This document shows, one piece after another, positions 7,792-14,724 of a stretch of 18,085 nt of DNA. Below the pieces are notes generated by a model that did no database searches, was not told where the DNA came from, and was given only the letters and a program-made list of their open reading frames with translations. Position 1 is the stretch's first letter; each line of letters begins with the position of its first letter. Position numbers and translations under genes: made by a program. Origin of the DNA: Wenzhouxiangella sp. (lineage in GTDB: Bacteria > Pseudomonadota > Gammaproteobacteria > Xanthomonadales > Wenzhouxiangellaceae); NCBI GenBank assembly GCA_007116585.1, contig SKIE01000296.1:1-18085 (forward strand), in the 5' to 3' direction.

Positions 7792-9092
7792 TCCTTGACC
7801 GCGCGGCGGAAGTGCTCGCCGCGCTGCTCGAAATTCCGAAACTGGGGAAAACTGGCGGCACCGGGGCTCAGCAGCACACAGGCCTGGTCAGCGGCCAGCG
7901 CCCCCGCCGTGGCCACCGCTTCATCAAGATCGGCGGCGTGACGAATGCAGGCCGCGGCGGGCCGGCTGGTTTGGGCGAACAGCTGTTCGATCCGCGGGCC
8001 ACTGTCCGGCATCAGGACCAGACCCGCGAGCGGCCGCAGCCGACAGTGATTGACAACGACAGACCAGTCTGCCGGTCGCACGTACCCACCGGCAATCAGC
8101 ACCACGGGGCGATCTTCAAACGCCTGCAGCGCCGCCAGCGTGGCATGCGGCGTGGTTGCAATCGAATCGTTGATCCAGCGCTGATGACCGCGCGAGGCGA
8201 CGACTTCCAGCCGGTGCGGCAAGGGCCGAAACGATGCCAGCGCCGTGCGCACCCGGTTCTCGCTCAGCCGCATCTGCAGCGCCGCCTCGACTACCAGCGC
8301 GGCATTATCAAGATTGTGCCGCCCCAGCAGCGGCCAGTCCGAACGGTGCAACCAGACCGAGCCTGCCCGGATCAGGCCATTGCCGGAGCGATGGCAATAG
8401 GGCGGCTGATTGACCAACAGCCGGTTCGGTGCCGCCCGAGTCGCTTCAACCAGCACTGCATCTGCAGCGTTCACCAGCAGCGGTTTTCCAGCCAGAAGCT
8501 CAACCATTCGCAGCTTGCTGGCGTAATAGTGTTCAACGCCGCCATGCCAGTCGCCATGCTCCGGAAACAGACGGGTCATGAGCCCCAGCGACAGTGCCCC
8601 CTCCAGATCAGCCAACTGATAGCTCGACAACTCCAGCACCGCGACATCGATGTCGTCGTCCAGATGCGCGATGGCCGGGGCACCGATGTTGCCGGCCAGC
8701 AACACGCGCCGTCCGTCCGAACCCAGAACATGGGCGAGCATCGATGCGGTGGTGCTTTTACCCTTGGAGCCGGTAACGGCCAGCACAGGAACCTCGGGGC
8801 GCTCGGCCAGCCAGATCGAGGTCGGGTTGACCACCGGCCTGCCGCTTCCACGAAAGCGCGCCAGCGCCGGGTGCAGCACTGGAATGCCCGGCGAGCGAAT
8901 CAGCACGTCGAACTCCAGCAAGCCCTGGTCAAACGGACCGGATCGCGTCGGTACATCGTCGGGGGTTTCGCCCGATTCCACCCACACGGTAGGCGTCAGG
9001 CCGCGCGCCTGCAGCATCGCCGTGGCAGCCGCACCTTCACGACCGTAGCCCAGCACGGCAATGCGCCGCCCCGGCAATTGCTCAATTCGCAT
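7767..9092 (-). CDS. murD2: UDP-N-acetylmuramoyl-L-alanine--L-glutamate ligase (MurD2)
   Basis: A 441-residue Mur ligase of the MurD class. Seen: ATP loop TGSKGKST (107-114), LELSSYQL (153-160), EHGDWH with His183, the carbamylated-lysine site ASKLR (Lys193), GRHNLDN (257-263), LPHRLE (291-296) and the C-terminal SPGAASFPQFRNFEQRG (409-425). The glutamate pocket departs from classical MurD: NDSKATN is NDSIATT (308-314) and the GGDGKSADF segment is GGYVRPADW (335-343), replacing the lysine known to hold D-Glu by arginine. With murL overlapping directly upstream (11 bases), this is best read as MurD2, which adds L-Glu to UDP-MurNAc-L-Ala in the cytoplasm; the product is then epimerised by MurL. 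AAGAG lies 7 bases before the ATG. Ordinary MurD is the alternative if context is ignored. Confidence 0.88.
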   Translation of the reverse strand: MRIEQLPGRRIAVLGYGREGAAATAMLQARGLTPTVWVESGETPDDVPTRSGPFDQGLLEFDVLIRSPGIPVLHPALARFRGSGRPVVNPTSIWLAERPEVPVLAVTGSKGKSTTASMLAHVLGSDGRRVLLAGNIGAPAIAHLDDDIDVAVLELSSYQLADLEGALSLGLMTRLFPEHGDWHGGVEHYYASKLRMVELLAGKPLLVNAADAVLVEATRAAPNRLLVNQPPYCHRSGNGLIRAGSVWLHRSDWPLLGRHNLDNAALVVEAALQMRLSENRVRTALASFRPLPHRLEVVASRGHQRWINDSIATTPHATLAALQAFEDRPVVLIAGGYVRPADWSVVVNHCRLRPLAGLVLMPDSGPRIEQLFAQTSRPAAACIRHAADLDEAVATAGALAADQACVLLSPGAASFPQFRNFEQRGEHFRRAVKDYSERSTA

Positions 9093-10407
9093 CGCGCAAC
9101 TCTTGTGGTATCAGATGCTCCCCGCCCGGCTGACAGAGGACGTCCAGGGGGGTGACGTCGACGTCATCCAGGCGAGGAGCCAGGGCACTGACGACGACAT
9201 GGTGGCGCCAAGATTCGCTGCGGGACAGGGCAAGCAACGCGGCGCGGGCCTCATCAGCCTCGCCAACACATTCAAACGGTTTCTCGCCGTCCAGCGCGAG
9301 CAGCCGGGCGAAGCCATCCAGCTGGACCGGGTCATCCAGCAGATCTGCCCCGAAGATGGCGCGCAGCGAGGCGGGCCTCAGAAAAGGGGCCAAACCGAGA
9401 AACACGAAATGACACTTCGGACACTGGCCGCACCAGCGCCCGGTGCGGGGGCCATCAAGATGAAAGTTGCGGTTGCAGGACGAAAACACATCATGAAATG
9501 ACGTCAGGCCGGCAAATTCACGACAGATGGCCAGCTCGCGGTCGCGCCTGAGGATCGAAAACACCGCCAGATCAGACGCAATGTAGTGGCGCACCCAGGC
9601 GTCCAGCATGCGCTCGAAGGCCAGCGTCTTGGCAAACTGATGATTCACGGCCTGGCCGTTCGCACTGACGAGCGTCGGTTCTTCCGCCGAACGCTCGTTG
9701 GCAAAAGCGATACCGCCATAGCCGTGCAGCAGCGCCAGCACGATCATTGCCGCCGCGTTGATCGCGGTGATCGGCACATGGCCGTTCAGGGCCCCGGCCG
9801 CATTGAGCGCCGCCAGTTTCGGATCCATAATCCGCCCGATGGCGAAGTGCCTGGCGCCCGTGCGCCCGGCCACCGTCTTGATCAGGCTCGAGGCACCGAC
9901 CTGGACGGTCGCGCCCACCCGTTCGGCACGCGCCAGCCGGGCCCAGGCCACCAGCGAGTCCTTGCCGCCGCCCATGGGCACGAGCAGGCTCTGGCCCAGC
10001 CCCTGACCTGTGGTCGCCGGCGCCGGCTCAGCATCGCCCCGGAACGGCGCCAACCAACCACCCGGTAGTTGCTGGCGATAGGCAAATTCAGCCAAGCCCT
10101 GGGCATAGAGGCGGTTGAGCCAGTCCGCCTGCCACCGATCCGGCGCGCGCCCGCCAAACTCCAGTCTCTGCGGGCAAGCCGCTTTCCAGTAGCTGATGCC
10201 GGCGATCCAGTGCAACAGGTCAAACGCGGCCTCCAGCGCGCCCGAGTGAGCGACCGCGCGCGCCGGCAAAGGAAATTCGAAGACCTCCGTCATCACCCGG
10301 TGACCCAGTCGGTAATGAAGCAGCAGGCGGCCCTGGCGTGGTTGCCACTCGCGCTCGACGAAAGCAAAGCTGTCGCATGCGCGCGGATCGAACTCAGCCG
10401 GCCTCAC
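9082..10407 (-). CDS. murL: UDP-MurNAc-L-Ala-L-Glu epimerase (MurL)
   Basis: A 441-residue protein recognised as MurL, the glycopeptidyl-glutamate epimerase first described in Xanthomonas oryzae. It converts the terminal L-Glu of UDP-MurNAc-L-Ala-L-Glu to D-Glu in an ATP-dependent reaction, replacing the need for glutamate racemase. Seen: a PP-loop-like nucleotide site LVPMGGGKDS (142-151), GHVPITAINAA (209-219), FANERSAEEPT (236-246), SSCNRN (309-314) and a cysteine cluster WCGQCPKCHF (Cys326, Cys329, Cys332) that may bind metal. The GTG start is 11 bases after the perM stop and lacks a Shine-Dalgarno site, which suggests coupling. The stop overlaps murD2. Such proteins are often left as hypothetical. 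Assignment rests on remembered family features plus the murD2 neighbour. Confidence 0.87.
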   Translation of the reverse strand: MRPAEFDPRACDSFAFVEREWQPRQGRLLLHYRLGHRVMTEVFEFPLPARAVAHSGALEAAFDLLHWIAGISYWKAACPQRLEFGGRAPDRWQADWLNRLYAQGLAEFAYRQQLPGGWLAPFRGDAEPAPATTGQGLGQSLLVPMGGGKDSLVAWARLARAERVGATVQVGASSLIKTVAGRTGARHFAIGRIMDPKLAALNAAGALNGHVPITAINAAAMIVLALLHGYGGIAFANERSAEEPTLVSANGQAVNHQFAKTLAFERMLDAWVRHYIASDLAVFSILRRDRELAICREFAGLTSFHDVFSSCNRNFHLDGPRTGRWCGQCPKCHFVFLGLAPFLRPASLRAIFGADLLDDPVQLDGFARLLALDGEKPFECVGEADEARAALLALSRSESWRHHVVVSALAPRLDDVDVTPLDVLCQPGGEHLIPQELRDAN

Positions 10408-10418
10408 GCGAATGGCCG

Positions 10419-11591
10419 TCAGCCTGCCTGAGCCGCTTCAGCTTCGGCCTTGGCTTCGCCATCATTACGGGCCCGAGGCCAGGCCCGCAGCACGGCATTG
10501 ACCAGCGTTGCCAGGGGAATGGCAAAAAACACTCCCCAGAACCCCCAGACGCCGCCGAAGACCAGGATCGCCGTGATGATCGCGACCGGATGCAGGTCAA
10601 CCACTTCGGAGAAAAGAATCGGGACAAGCACGTTACCGTCCAGCATCTGGATGATGGCATAGGCGATGATCACGGACCAGAACGCGGCGGTAAATCCGCC
10701 AAAGGCGATCAACGCCACCAGCGCCACCGGAATGGTCACAACCGCCGCACCGATGTAGGGAATGATGACCGAAAAGCCGACCAGCATCGACAGCAGCATG
10801 GAAAACGGCATGCCGAGCAAGGAAAAGACGACGTAGGTCACCACCCAGACAATCAGAATTTCCAGTACCTTGCCGCGCACGTAGTTGGCGATCTGGACAT
10901 CGACTTCCTTCCACACCGTCGCGGCAAGCGCATGGTCTCTGGGCATGTAGCCGGCGAACCAGGCAATCAGCTTTTCTTTGTCCTTGAGGAAGAAAAACAC
11001 CAGCACCGGCATGATGACCAGGAAAATCAGCAGACTGACCACACCCAGCACGCCGGAAAATGACACCAGATCCGTGCCATAGCGCCCCAGTTCAGCACCC
11101 AGCGTATCAAGCAACTCAGACAACTGCTCCTGGGAAATGACGGCCATGGTCTCGGTATCCTCGCCGATGCCCAGCTCGTCATCGGTCGGCACCATGTCGG
11201 CGGCCGAAGAGACAAACTGGGGGTAGCGCTCGGGCAGGGTCGCCAACCATTCCTGGGCCATGCGGATATAGCGCGGCAACTCGGCCACAATCGCGGTGAG
11301 CTGGCGCGTGAGCATCGGCAGCAGGCCGAACAGCAGGAAAAACAGGGCGGCCAGGAACGCCGCAAAGACGGAAATCACGCTCATCAGCCGCGGCAGCCCC
11401 CATCGCTGCAGCCGCTGCACAGCCCCTTCAAGCAGGTAGGCGATGATCAGGCTGGCCACCACCGGCGTCAGCATCCGACCGAACATCAGGACAATGACGA
11501 GACCCAGCACCAGGAACAGCGCCAGAATGACCACCTGCGGGTCGGAAAAATGGCGCTGATACCAATCGTTGAGGCGGCTAAACATGCCCAT
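10419..11591 (-). CDS. perM: AI-2E transporter family (PerM-like) permease
   Basis: A 390-residue inner-membrane protein of the AI-2E exporter/PerM family (E. coli YfgO type). About eight hydrophobic segments are seen: two near the N terminus (20-37, 40-55), one or two around 70-92, then a soluble helical stretch (about 95-180, including a low-complexity acidic region DDELGIGEDTE), and the C-terminal set beginning VSLLIFLVIMPVLVFFFLKDKEK. The family marks PYIGA and LDGNVLVPILFSEVVDLHPV are present. Substrate is not predictable; members have been linked to autoinducer-2 export or Na+/H+ exchange. The C-terminal tail is Ala/Glu-rich. Start 11591 (MGMF) is taken, with 11585 possible. It is the first gene before murL, 11 bases apart. 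Confidence 0.92.
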   Translation of the reverse strand: MGMFSRLNDWYQRHFSDPQVVILALFLVLGLVIVLMFGRMLTPVVASLIIAYLLEGAVQRLQRWGLPRLMSVISVFAAFLAALFFLLFGLLPMLTRQLTAIVAELPRYIRMAQEWLATLPERYPQFVSSAADMVPTDDELGIGEDTETMAVISQEQLSELLDTLGAELGRYGTDLVSFSGVLGVVSLLIFLVIMPVLVFFFLKDKEKLIAWFAGYMPRDHALAATVWKEVDVQIANYVRGKVLEILIVWVVTYVVFSLLGMPFSMLLSMLVGFSVIIPYIGAAVVTIPVALVALIAFGGFTAAFWSVIIAYAIIQMLDGNVLVPILFSEVVDLHPVAIITAILVFGGVWGFWGVFFAIPLATLVNAVLRAWPRARNDGEAKAEAEAAQAG

Positions 11592-11592
11592 C

Positions 11593-11598
11593 AGTATA
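11593..11598 (-). promoter_or_regulatory. Weak candidate -10 hexamer at the perM start
   Basis: TATACT on the minus strand ends one base from the ATG at 11591 and 7 bases before the second ATG at 11585. If used, transcription would begin at about 11586 and perM would be leaderless from 11585. No -35 match is seen, so chance is quite possible. Confidence 0.2.
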
Positions 11599-11622
11599 AG
11601 GCCTGCAGACCCCTTTTCTCAC

Positions 11623-11656
11623 CCCGGCTAGCCTCTCCCCGCGGGAGACTACCGGG
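11623..11656 (-). repeat. Inverted repeat between the outer-membrane gene and perM
   Basis: Inner stem TCTCCC/GGGAGA (11634-11639 and 11643-11648) with a 3-base loop, and an outer stem CCCGG/CCGGG (11623-11627 and 11652-11656) separated by unequal internal loops. It lies in the 104-base gap between two minus-strand genes. No T-run follows on the minus strand, so it is an imperfect terminator candidate or processing site for the upstream outer-membrane gene. Confidence 0.4.
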
Positions 11657-11695
11657 CCGATCGTTGAGCAGGAGTGTTGTGTAACGGGGACAGAA

Positions 11696-12907
11696 TCAGA
11701 ACTGCAGGTTCCACATGGCCTGAACTTCCAGCGTCTGGTCGAGCCGATCAGACACCACCCCAAGCACGTTGCCGCCAAAAGCGAATTCCGGCGGCGCATA
11801 GGCCGCGTTGAGCAGCAGCCGCGAGCGCGGAGAGACCGTTTTATGAACACCGAACAGGAAGGCTTCCTGGGCCAGTTCAGGCGACAGGGCCGATGCCAGC
11901 AGGGGTGAACTGGGTTGCGGCTGCGACCGGCTCAGGTAATCCAGATTGAACTCCAGGCCCTGCAGGGGACGCCATGACCAGCCCACGCTGTAGACCAGCA
12001 GATCATTCCAGCCGAACTGCGGGCTGGTGCTGTCGCCCAGCAAGGCGTTGAACCGGGCCGGCAGCGCCCGGGACGGAAAGGCGCCGACTTCGCTGTAGAA
12101 AATCTGTGCCATGCCCAGATTCAGGTGGCTGCGTGTGCCGGCCTGCCACTGCATGCCCAGCTGGATCCGGGCCGGAATGTCCAGCTCGGCCCGGCTCCCA
12201 TGCACACCCCGCAGGGACGCCAGTTCACTCATTTCGATGCGAGACTGAAAAGCCGCCTCCAGAGTGAGGCCCTGCAGCAACTCTCCGCTGAGCGCAAAGC
12301 GCAACCCGGCCCCCTGTGAGCGATCAGCCTGCCCCCAGCCCGGCTGACGTGATCCCGGCAAGGTCTTGTCTTCGCTCTCTTGCAGATTCATGCCAGCGGC
12401 GACAAACTCCTGCGAGGCGAGTACCGCAGAGACGGTGACGGCGCTCGCACTGCCGAACGGCGCGCTGATGCCGGGCAGCAGCAGACTGCGCTCAAAACGG
12501 TTGCCGTCCAGTCGAGCCGGCCCTGACACATCGAGCCCGATATATTGACGCGCCAAACGCAGCACGGGTGGACGCTGATCGCGCTGCAGGAGACCGACGG
12601 CAAAGTCCGGCAGAATCAATGCTTCGTCCACGCCGAAACGACTGATCGTCGGCAGCCGGCGATCGCTGAGCTGTTCGAGCTCCGGCGTCAGTTCCTGGAT
12701 GAGATACTCTTCCCAGGGCCCCAGCTCAAAGGCCACCAGAAACCACGCCAGGTTATGAACCGCCGGCACCACGCTGACCGGAGCCGAGCGCGCCTGCCCC
12801 GGCGCAGCGGCCAAACCGGCGACCAGTAAAGCGGCGATAGCGAGAGCAGATACTCGTCGAGTCACGACAACGGGCAAATGTGGGAACTTGAAGAAGAGTG
12901 TACTCAC
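11696..12907 (-). CDS. Putative outer-membrane beta-barrel protein (FadL-like?)
   Basis: A 403-residue exported protein from the GTG at 12907. A signal peptide is clear: TRRV, then SALAIAALLVAGLAA (20-34), with cleavage probably near QARS-AP (about 41). A GTG at 12865 would give a shorter signal and cannot be excluded; neither start has a Shine-Dalgarno site. The mature protein has many alternating hydrophobic/polar segments with aromatic girdles, and ends MWNLQF, the terminal-phenylalanine signature recognised by the BAM machine. The segment WNDLLVYSVGWSWRP followed by a LSPELAQEAFLFGV stretch recalls the C-terminal strands of the FadL/OmpP1 hydrocarbon-porin family, but the N-terminal hatch motif is not recognised. 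It stands alone, with a hairpin pair upstream and another downstream. Outer-membrane location is fairly sure; the family is not. Confidence 0.65.
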   Translation of the reverse strand: MSTLFFKFPHLPVVVTRRVSALAIAALLVAGLAAAPGQARSAPVSVVPAVHNLAWFLVAFELGPWEEYLIQELTPELEQLSDRRLPTISRFGVDEALILPDFAVGLLQRDQRPPVLRLARQYIGLDVSGPARLDGNRFERSLLLPGISAPFGSASAVTVSAVLASQEFVAAGMNLQESEDKTLPGSRQPGWGQADRSQGAGLRFALSGELLQGLTLEAAFQSRIEMSELASLRGVHGSRAELDIPARIQLGMQWQAGTRSHLNLGMAQIFYSEVGAFPSRALPARFNALLGDSTSPQFGWNDLLVYSVGWSWRPLQGLEFNLDYLSRSQPQPSSPLLASALSPELAQEAFLFGVHKTVSPRSRLLLNAAYAPPEFAFGGNVLGVVSDRLDQTLEVQAMWNLQF

Positions 12908-12930
12908 ATTATTGGCGTGGATACAACGGT

Positions 12931-12959
12931 AATCTGAAATTTTTGTAAAAAGCTGCCAA
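12931..12959 (-). promoter_or_regulatory. Candidate promoter of the outer-membrane gene
   Basis: On the minus strand TTGGCA (12954-12959, five of six to TTGACA) is followed after 17 bases by CAGATT (12931-12936), a poor -10. The surrounding 50 bases are unusually AT-rich for this window, as promoters often are. It would initiate about 17-20 bases before the GTG at 12907. Confidence 0.35.
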
Positions 12960-12983
12960 AAATACTGCCGTATCAATACCATT

Positions 12984-13026
12984 GGCCGGGAACAGGCCCG
13001 GCCCATTGTGGCGAAAGCGCCACAAT
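12984..13026 (-). terminator. Double hairpin at the end of icd
   Basis: Two perfect inverted repeats in tandem: ATTGTGGCG/CGCCACAAT (9 pairs, 4-base loop, 13005-13026), which includes the first base of the icd stop codon, then GGCCGGG/CCCGGCC (7 pairs, 6-base loop, 12984-13003). No T-run follows directly on the minus strand; the first is TTTTT about 20 bases on. It probably ends or protects the icd transcript and separates it from the outer-membrane gene. Confidence 0.55.
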
Positions 13027-14033
13027 CAGGCCACGCGTTCGCAGATCGCCTCGGCAAAGCTCTCCGTCGTGCCTCGACCGCCGAGGTCGGGGGTGGTTCG
13101 GTCAGCGGTGGCAATGGCATCACCGATCGCGACCCGCAGTCGTCGGGCCTTGTCGTGTTTTTCCATGTGCTCGAGCATTTGCGCTGCCGCCAACAGCAGT
13201 GCGCACGGATTGGCGATGCCACGCCCGGCAATATCGGGGGCCGAGCCATGAACCGCTTCGAACATGGCCGCCTTGTGGCCGATGTTGGCGCCCGGCGCCA
13301 GACCCAGCCCGCCAACCAGACCGGCGCACAGATCCGACAGAATGTCACCGAACAGGTTGGTGGTCACGATGACATCAAAGCGTTCGGGACGCATGACCAA
13401 CTGCATGCAGGCGTTGTCGACAATCATGTCGTCACAGTCCACGTCCACGTAATCTGCGGCCACCTCTCGGGCGACGCGCAGGAACATGCCGGTTACGTCT
13501 TTCAGAATGTTGGCCTTGTGCACCACGGTAACGCGCTTGCGGCCGGCCTTGCGCGCCAACTCGAACGCAAAACGAACGATCCGCTCGCAGCCGTCCTCGG
13601 TGGCAATCATCTTCGACTCCGCGCGGCTGCCGTCCGGCGAGGTGTAGGCGCCCTCACCAAGATAGGCGCCCTCGGTATTCTCACGCACCGTGATCAGATC
13701 GATATTGTCGTAGCGCGACTGCGAGCCGCGAAAACTGATCGCCGGACGGACATTCGCATACAGGTCAAAGTGCTTGCGCAGGGCCACATTAAGCGATTTG
13801 AAACCACCTCCGACCGGCGTGGTCAGCGGTGCCTTCAGGGCAATCCCGGTCTGCTCTATGGAGTCCAGCGTTGCCTGCGGCAGCAATTCGCCGACCTCGT
13901 CCTGTGCGGCCAGGCCAGCCAGCTGGAAGTCGTAGCTCAAGTCAGCGCCGAGGGCATCCAGCACCCTAAGCGCGGCGTCCATGATTTCCGGGCCGATGCC
14001 ATCGCCCCGGATCACCGTGATTGTTTCCGTCAC
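13026..14033 (-). CDS. icd: NAD-dependent isocitrate dehydrogenase
   Basis: A 335-residue member of the isocitrate/isopropylmalate dehydrogenase family, oxidatively decarboxylating isocitrate to 2-oxoglutarate in the TCA cycle. Seen: IRGDGIGPEI (8-17), the substrate loop SLNVALRKHFDLYANVRP (80-97) with Ser80 and Arg/Lys86-87, VRENTEGAYLG (116-126), Lys173, NLFGDILSDLCAG (226-238) and HGSAPDIAGRGIANP (262-276). The Asp267-Ile268 pair in the last motif is what NAD-using enzymes carry; NADP enzymes have Lys-Tyr there. Isopropylmalate dehydrogenase is less likely because of the Ser80 loop. It starts with GTG at 14033, with AGAGG 8 bases upstream, and follows grx by 56 bases. Confidence 0.88.
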   Translation of the reverse strand: MTETITVIRGDGIGPEIMDAALRVLDALGADLSYDFQLAGLAAQDEVGELLPQATLDSIEQTGIALKAPLTTPVGGGFKSLNVALRKHFDLYANVRPAISFRGSQSRYDNIDLITVRENTEGAYLGEGAYTSPDGSRAESKMIATEDGCERIVRFAFELARKAGRKRVTVVHKANILKDVTGMFLRVAREVAADYVDVDCDDMIVDNACMQLVMRPERFDVIVTTNLFGDILSDLCAGLVGGLGLAPGANIGHKAAMFEAVHGSAPDIAGRGIANPCALLLAAAQMLEHMEKHDKARRLRVAIGDAIATADRTTPDLGGRGTTESFAEAICERVA

Positions 14034-14041
14034 TCGCGGAA

Positions 14042-14046
14042 CCTCT
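14042..14046 (-). promoter_or_regulatory. Ribosome binding site supporting the GTG start of icd
   Basis: AGAGG on the minus strand, 8 bases before the GTG at 14033. It supports this non-ATG start, which also keeps the conserved N-terminal strand TITVIRGDGIG intact. Confidence 0.65.
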
Positions 14047-14068
14047 GGTAATAAAAGTTCAGCGTCCC

Positions 14069-14074
14069 AGTATA
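14069..14074 (-). promoter_or_regulatory. Candidate -10 for icd alone
   Basis: TATACT on the minus strand (five of six to TATAAT), 35 bases before the icd start in the grx-icd gap. A -35 is not evident. It could provide icd with its own promoter in addition to read-through from tusDCE-grx. Confidence 0.3.
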
Positions 14075-14089
14075 GCGCCTGGTCAGGCC

Positions 14090-14356
14090 CTAGCCTTCGG
14101 CAGCAAGCAGCCTGTCCAGCTCCCCGCTGCGCTCGGACTGCTCCAGATCATCAAACCCACCCACGTGGTGATCGCCCACAAAAACCTGCGGCACCGTGTG
14201 ACGGCCGGAACGCTGCATCATTTCGGCGCGCTTTTCGCTTTGCCGGTCGATAGATACTTCTGTCCAGCGCACGCCCTTGGCCTGCAACAGGTTGCGCGCC
14301 GCAACGCAAAACGGACAGGCAGCGGTGGCATACATGACAACAGCAGGTTGACTCAT
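14090..14356 (-). CDS. grxC: Glutaredoxin
   Basis: An 88-residue glutaredoxin 3 type protein, reducing disulfides or glutathione mixed disulfides in the cytoplasm. The active site is CPFC (Cys14, Cys17) after VVMYATAA; the cis-proline TVP (54-56) and glutathione-binding GGFDDL (66-71) are in place. Classical GrxC has CPYC, so Phe for Tyr is a mild variant. The ATG at 14356 has AGGAG 9 bases upstream (14366-14370), preferred over longer readings into tusE. It lies 38 bases after tusE, suggesting it is in the same transcript and might reduce the TusE/DsrC thiols, which is inference. Symbol given by similarity only. Confidence 0.93.
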   Translation of the reverse strand: MSQPAVVMYATAACPFCVAARNLLQAKGVRWTEVSIDRQSEKRAEMMQRSGRHTVPQVFVGDHHVGGFDDLEQSERSGELDRLLAAEG

Positions 14357-14394
14357 GATCTTGATCTCCTCATCCAAATAACAGTCAGCGGATG

Positions 14395-14724
14395 CTAAAT
14401 GCACCAGTCCGGTTTGGCCAGACCACCATATTTACAGGCCATTCTCACAGGATGCTCGGGGAAAAGGCGGTAAAGATCCCGGCTACCAGCCCCGGCATCA
14501 TGCTCGGCGCGCAGCGCCTTGACCACTGTTCGCATCAGCGGCGGATTGCCATACCGCTGGTGGTAGGCGCGGACGAACTCGATCAGCCACCAGTGGGCTG
14601 GCTCGAGCACCACGCCGTCCTCTGCGGCCAGGCGCAGGCCGATATCGCGCGTCCATTGCGCCGCGTCCAGCAGATGGCCATCGCCGTCGCGCGGCGGCAA
14701 AATGTCGGTGTGTTCATAGCTCAT
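14395..14724 (-). CDS. tusE: TusE/DsrC family sulfur-carrier protein
   Basis: A 109-residue protein, the same length as E. coli TusE. In the Tus relay it takes persulfide sulfur from TusBCD and passes it to MnmA for 2-thiolation of tRNA wobble uridine; DsrC is the homologue in dissimilatory sulfur metabolism. Landmarks are DGDGHLLDAAQWTRDIG (13-29), PAHWWLIEFVRAYHQRYGNPP (42-62, recalled in part), LYRLFPEHP (84-92) and the C-terminal arm ending WCI. The penultimate Cys108 is the sulfur-carrying residue. A second cysteine, Cys97, lies 11 residues before it, the spacing of the two redox cysteines in true DsrC; E. coli TusE has Thr there. It is ATGA-coupled to tusC upstream. Confidence 0.93.
   Translation of the reverse strand: MSYEHTDILPPRDGDGHLLDAAQWTRDIGLRLAAEDGVVLEPAHWWLIEFVRAYHQRYGNPPLMRTVVKALRAEHDAGAGSRDLYRLFPEHPVRMACKYGGLAKPDWCI

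Noticed and set aside
7812..9155. 447-codon plus-strand reading frame opposite murD2
   Set aside because: Antisense to a ligase with all its motifs; no recognisable domain and no ribosome binding site. Long frames of this kind arise easily at high GC.
12908..13348. N-terminal extension of the outer-membrane protein into icd
   Set aside because: The extension is icd sequence in another frame; the signal peptide begins after 12907.
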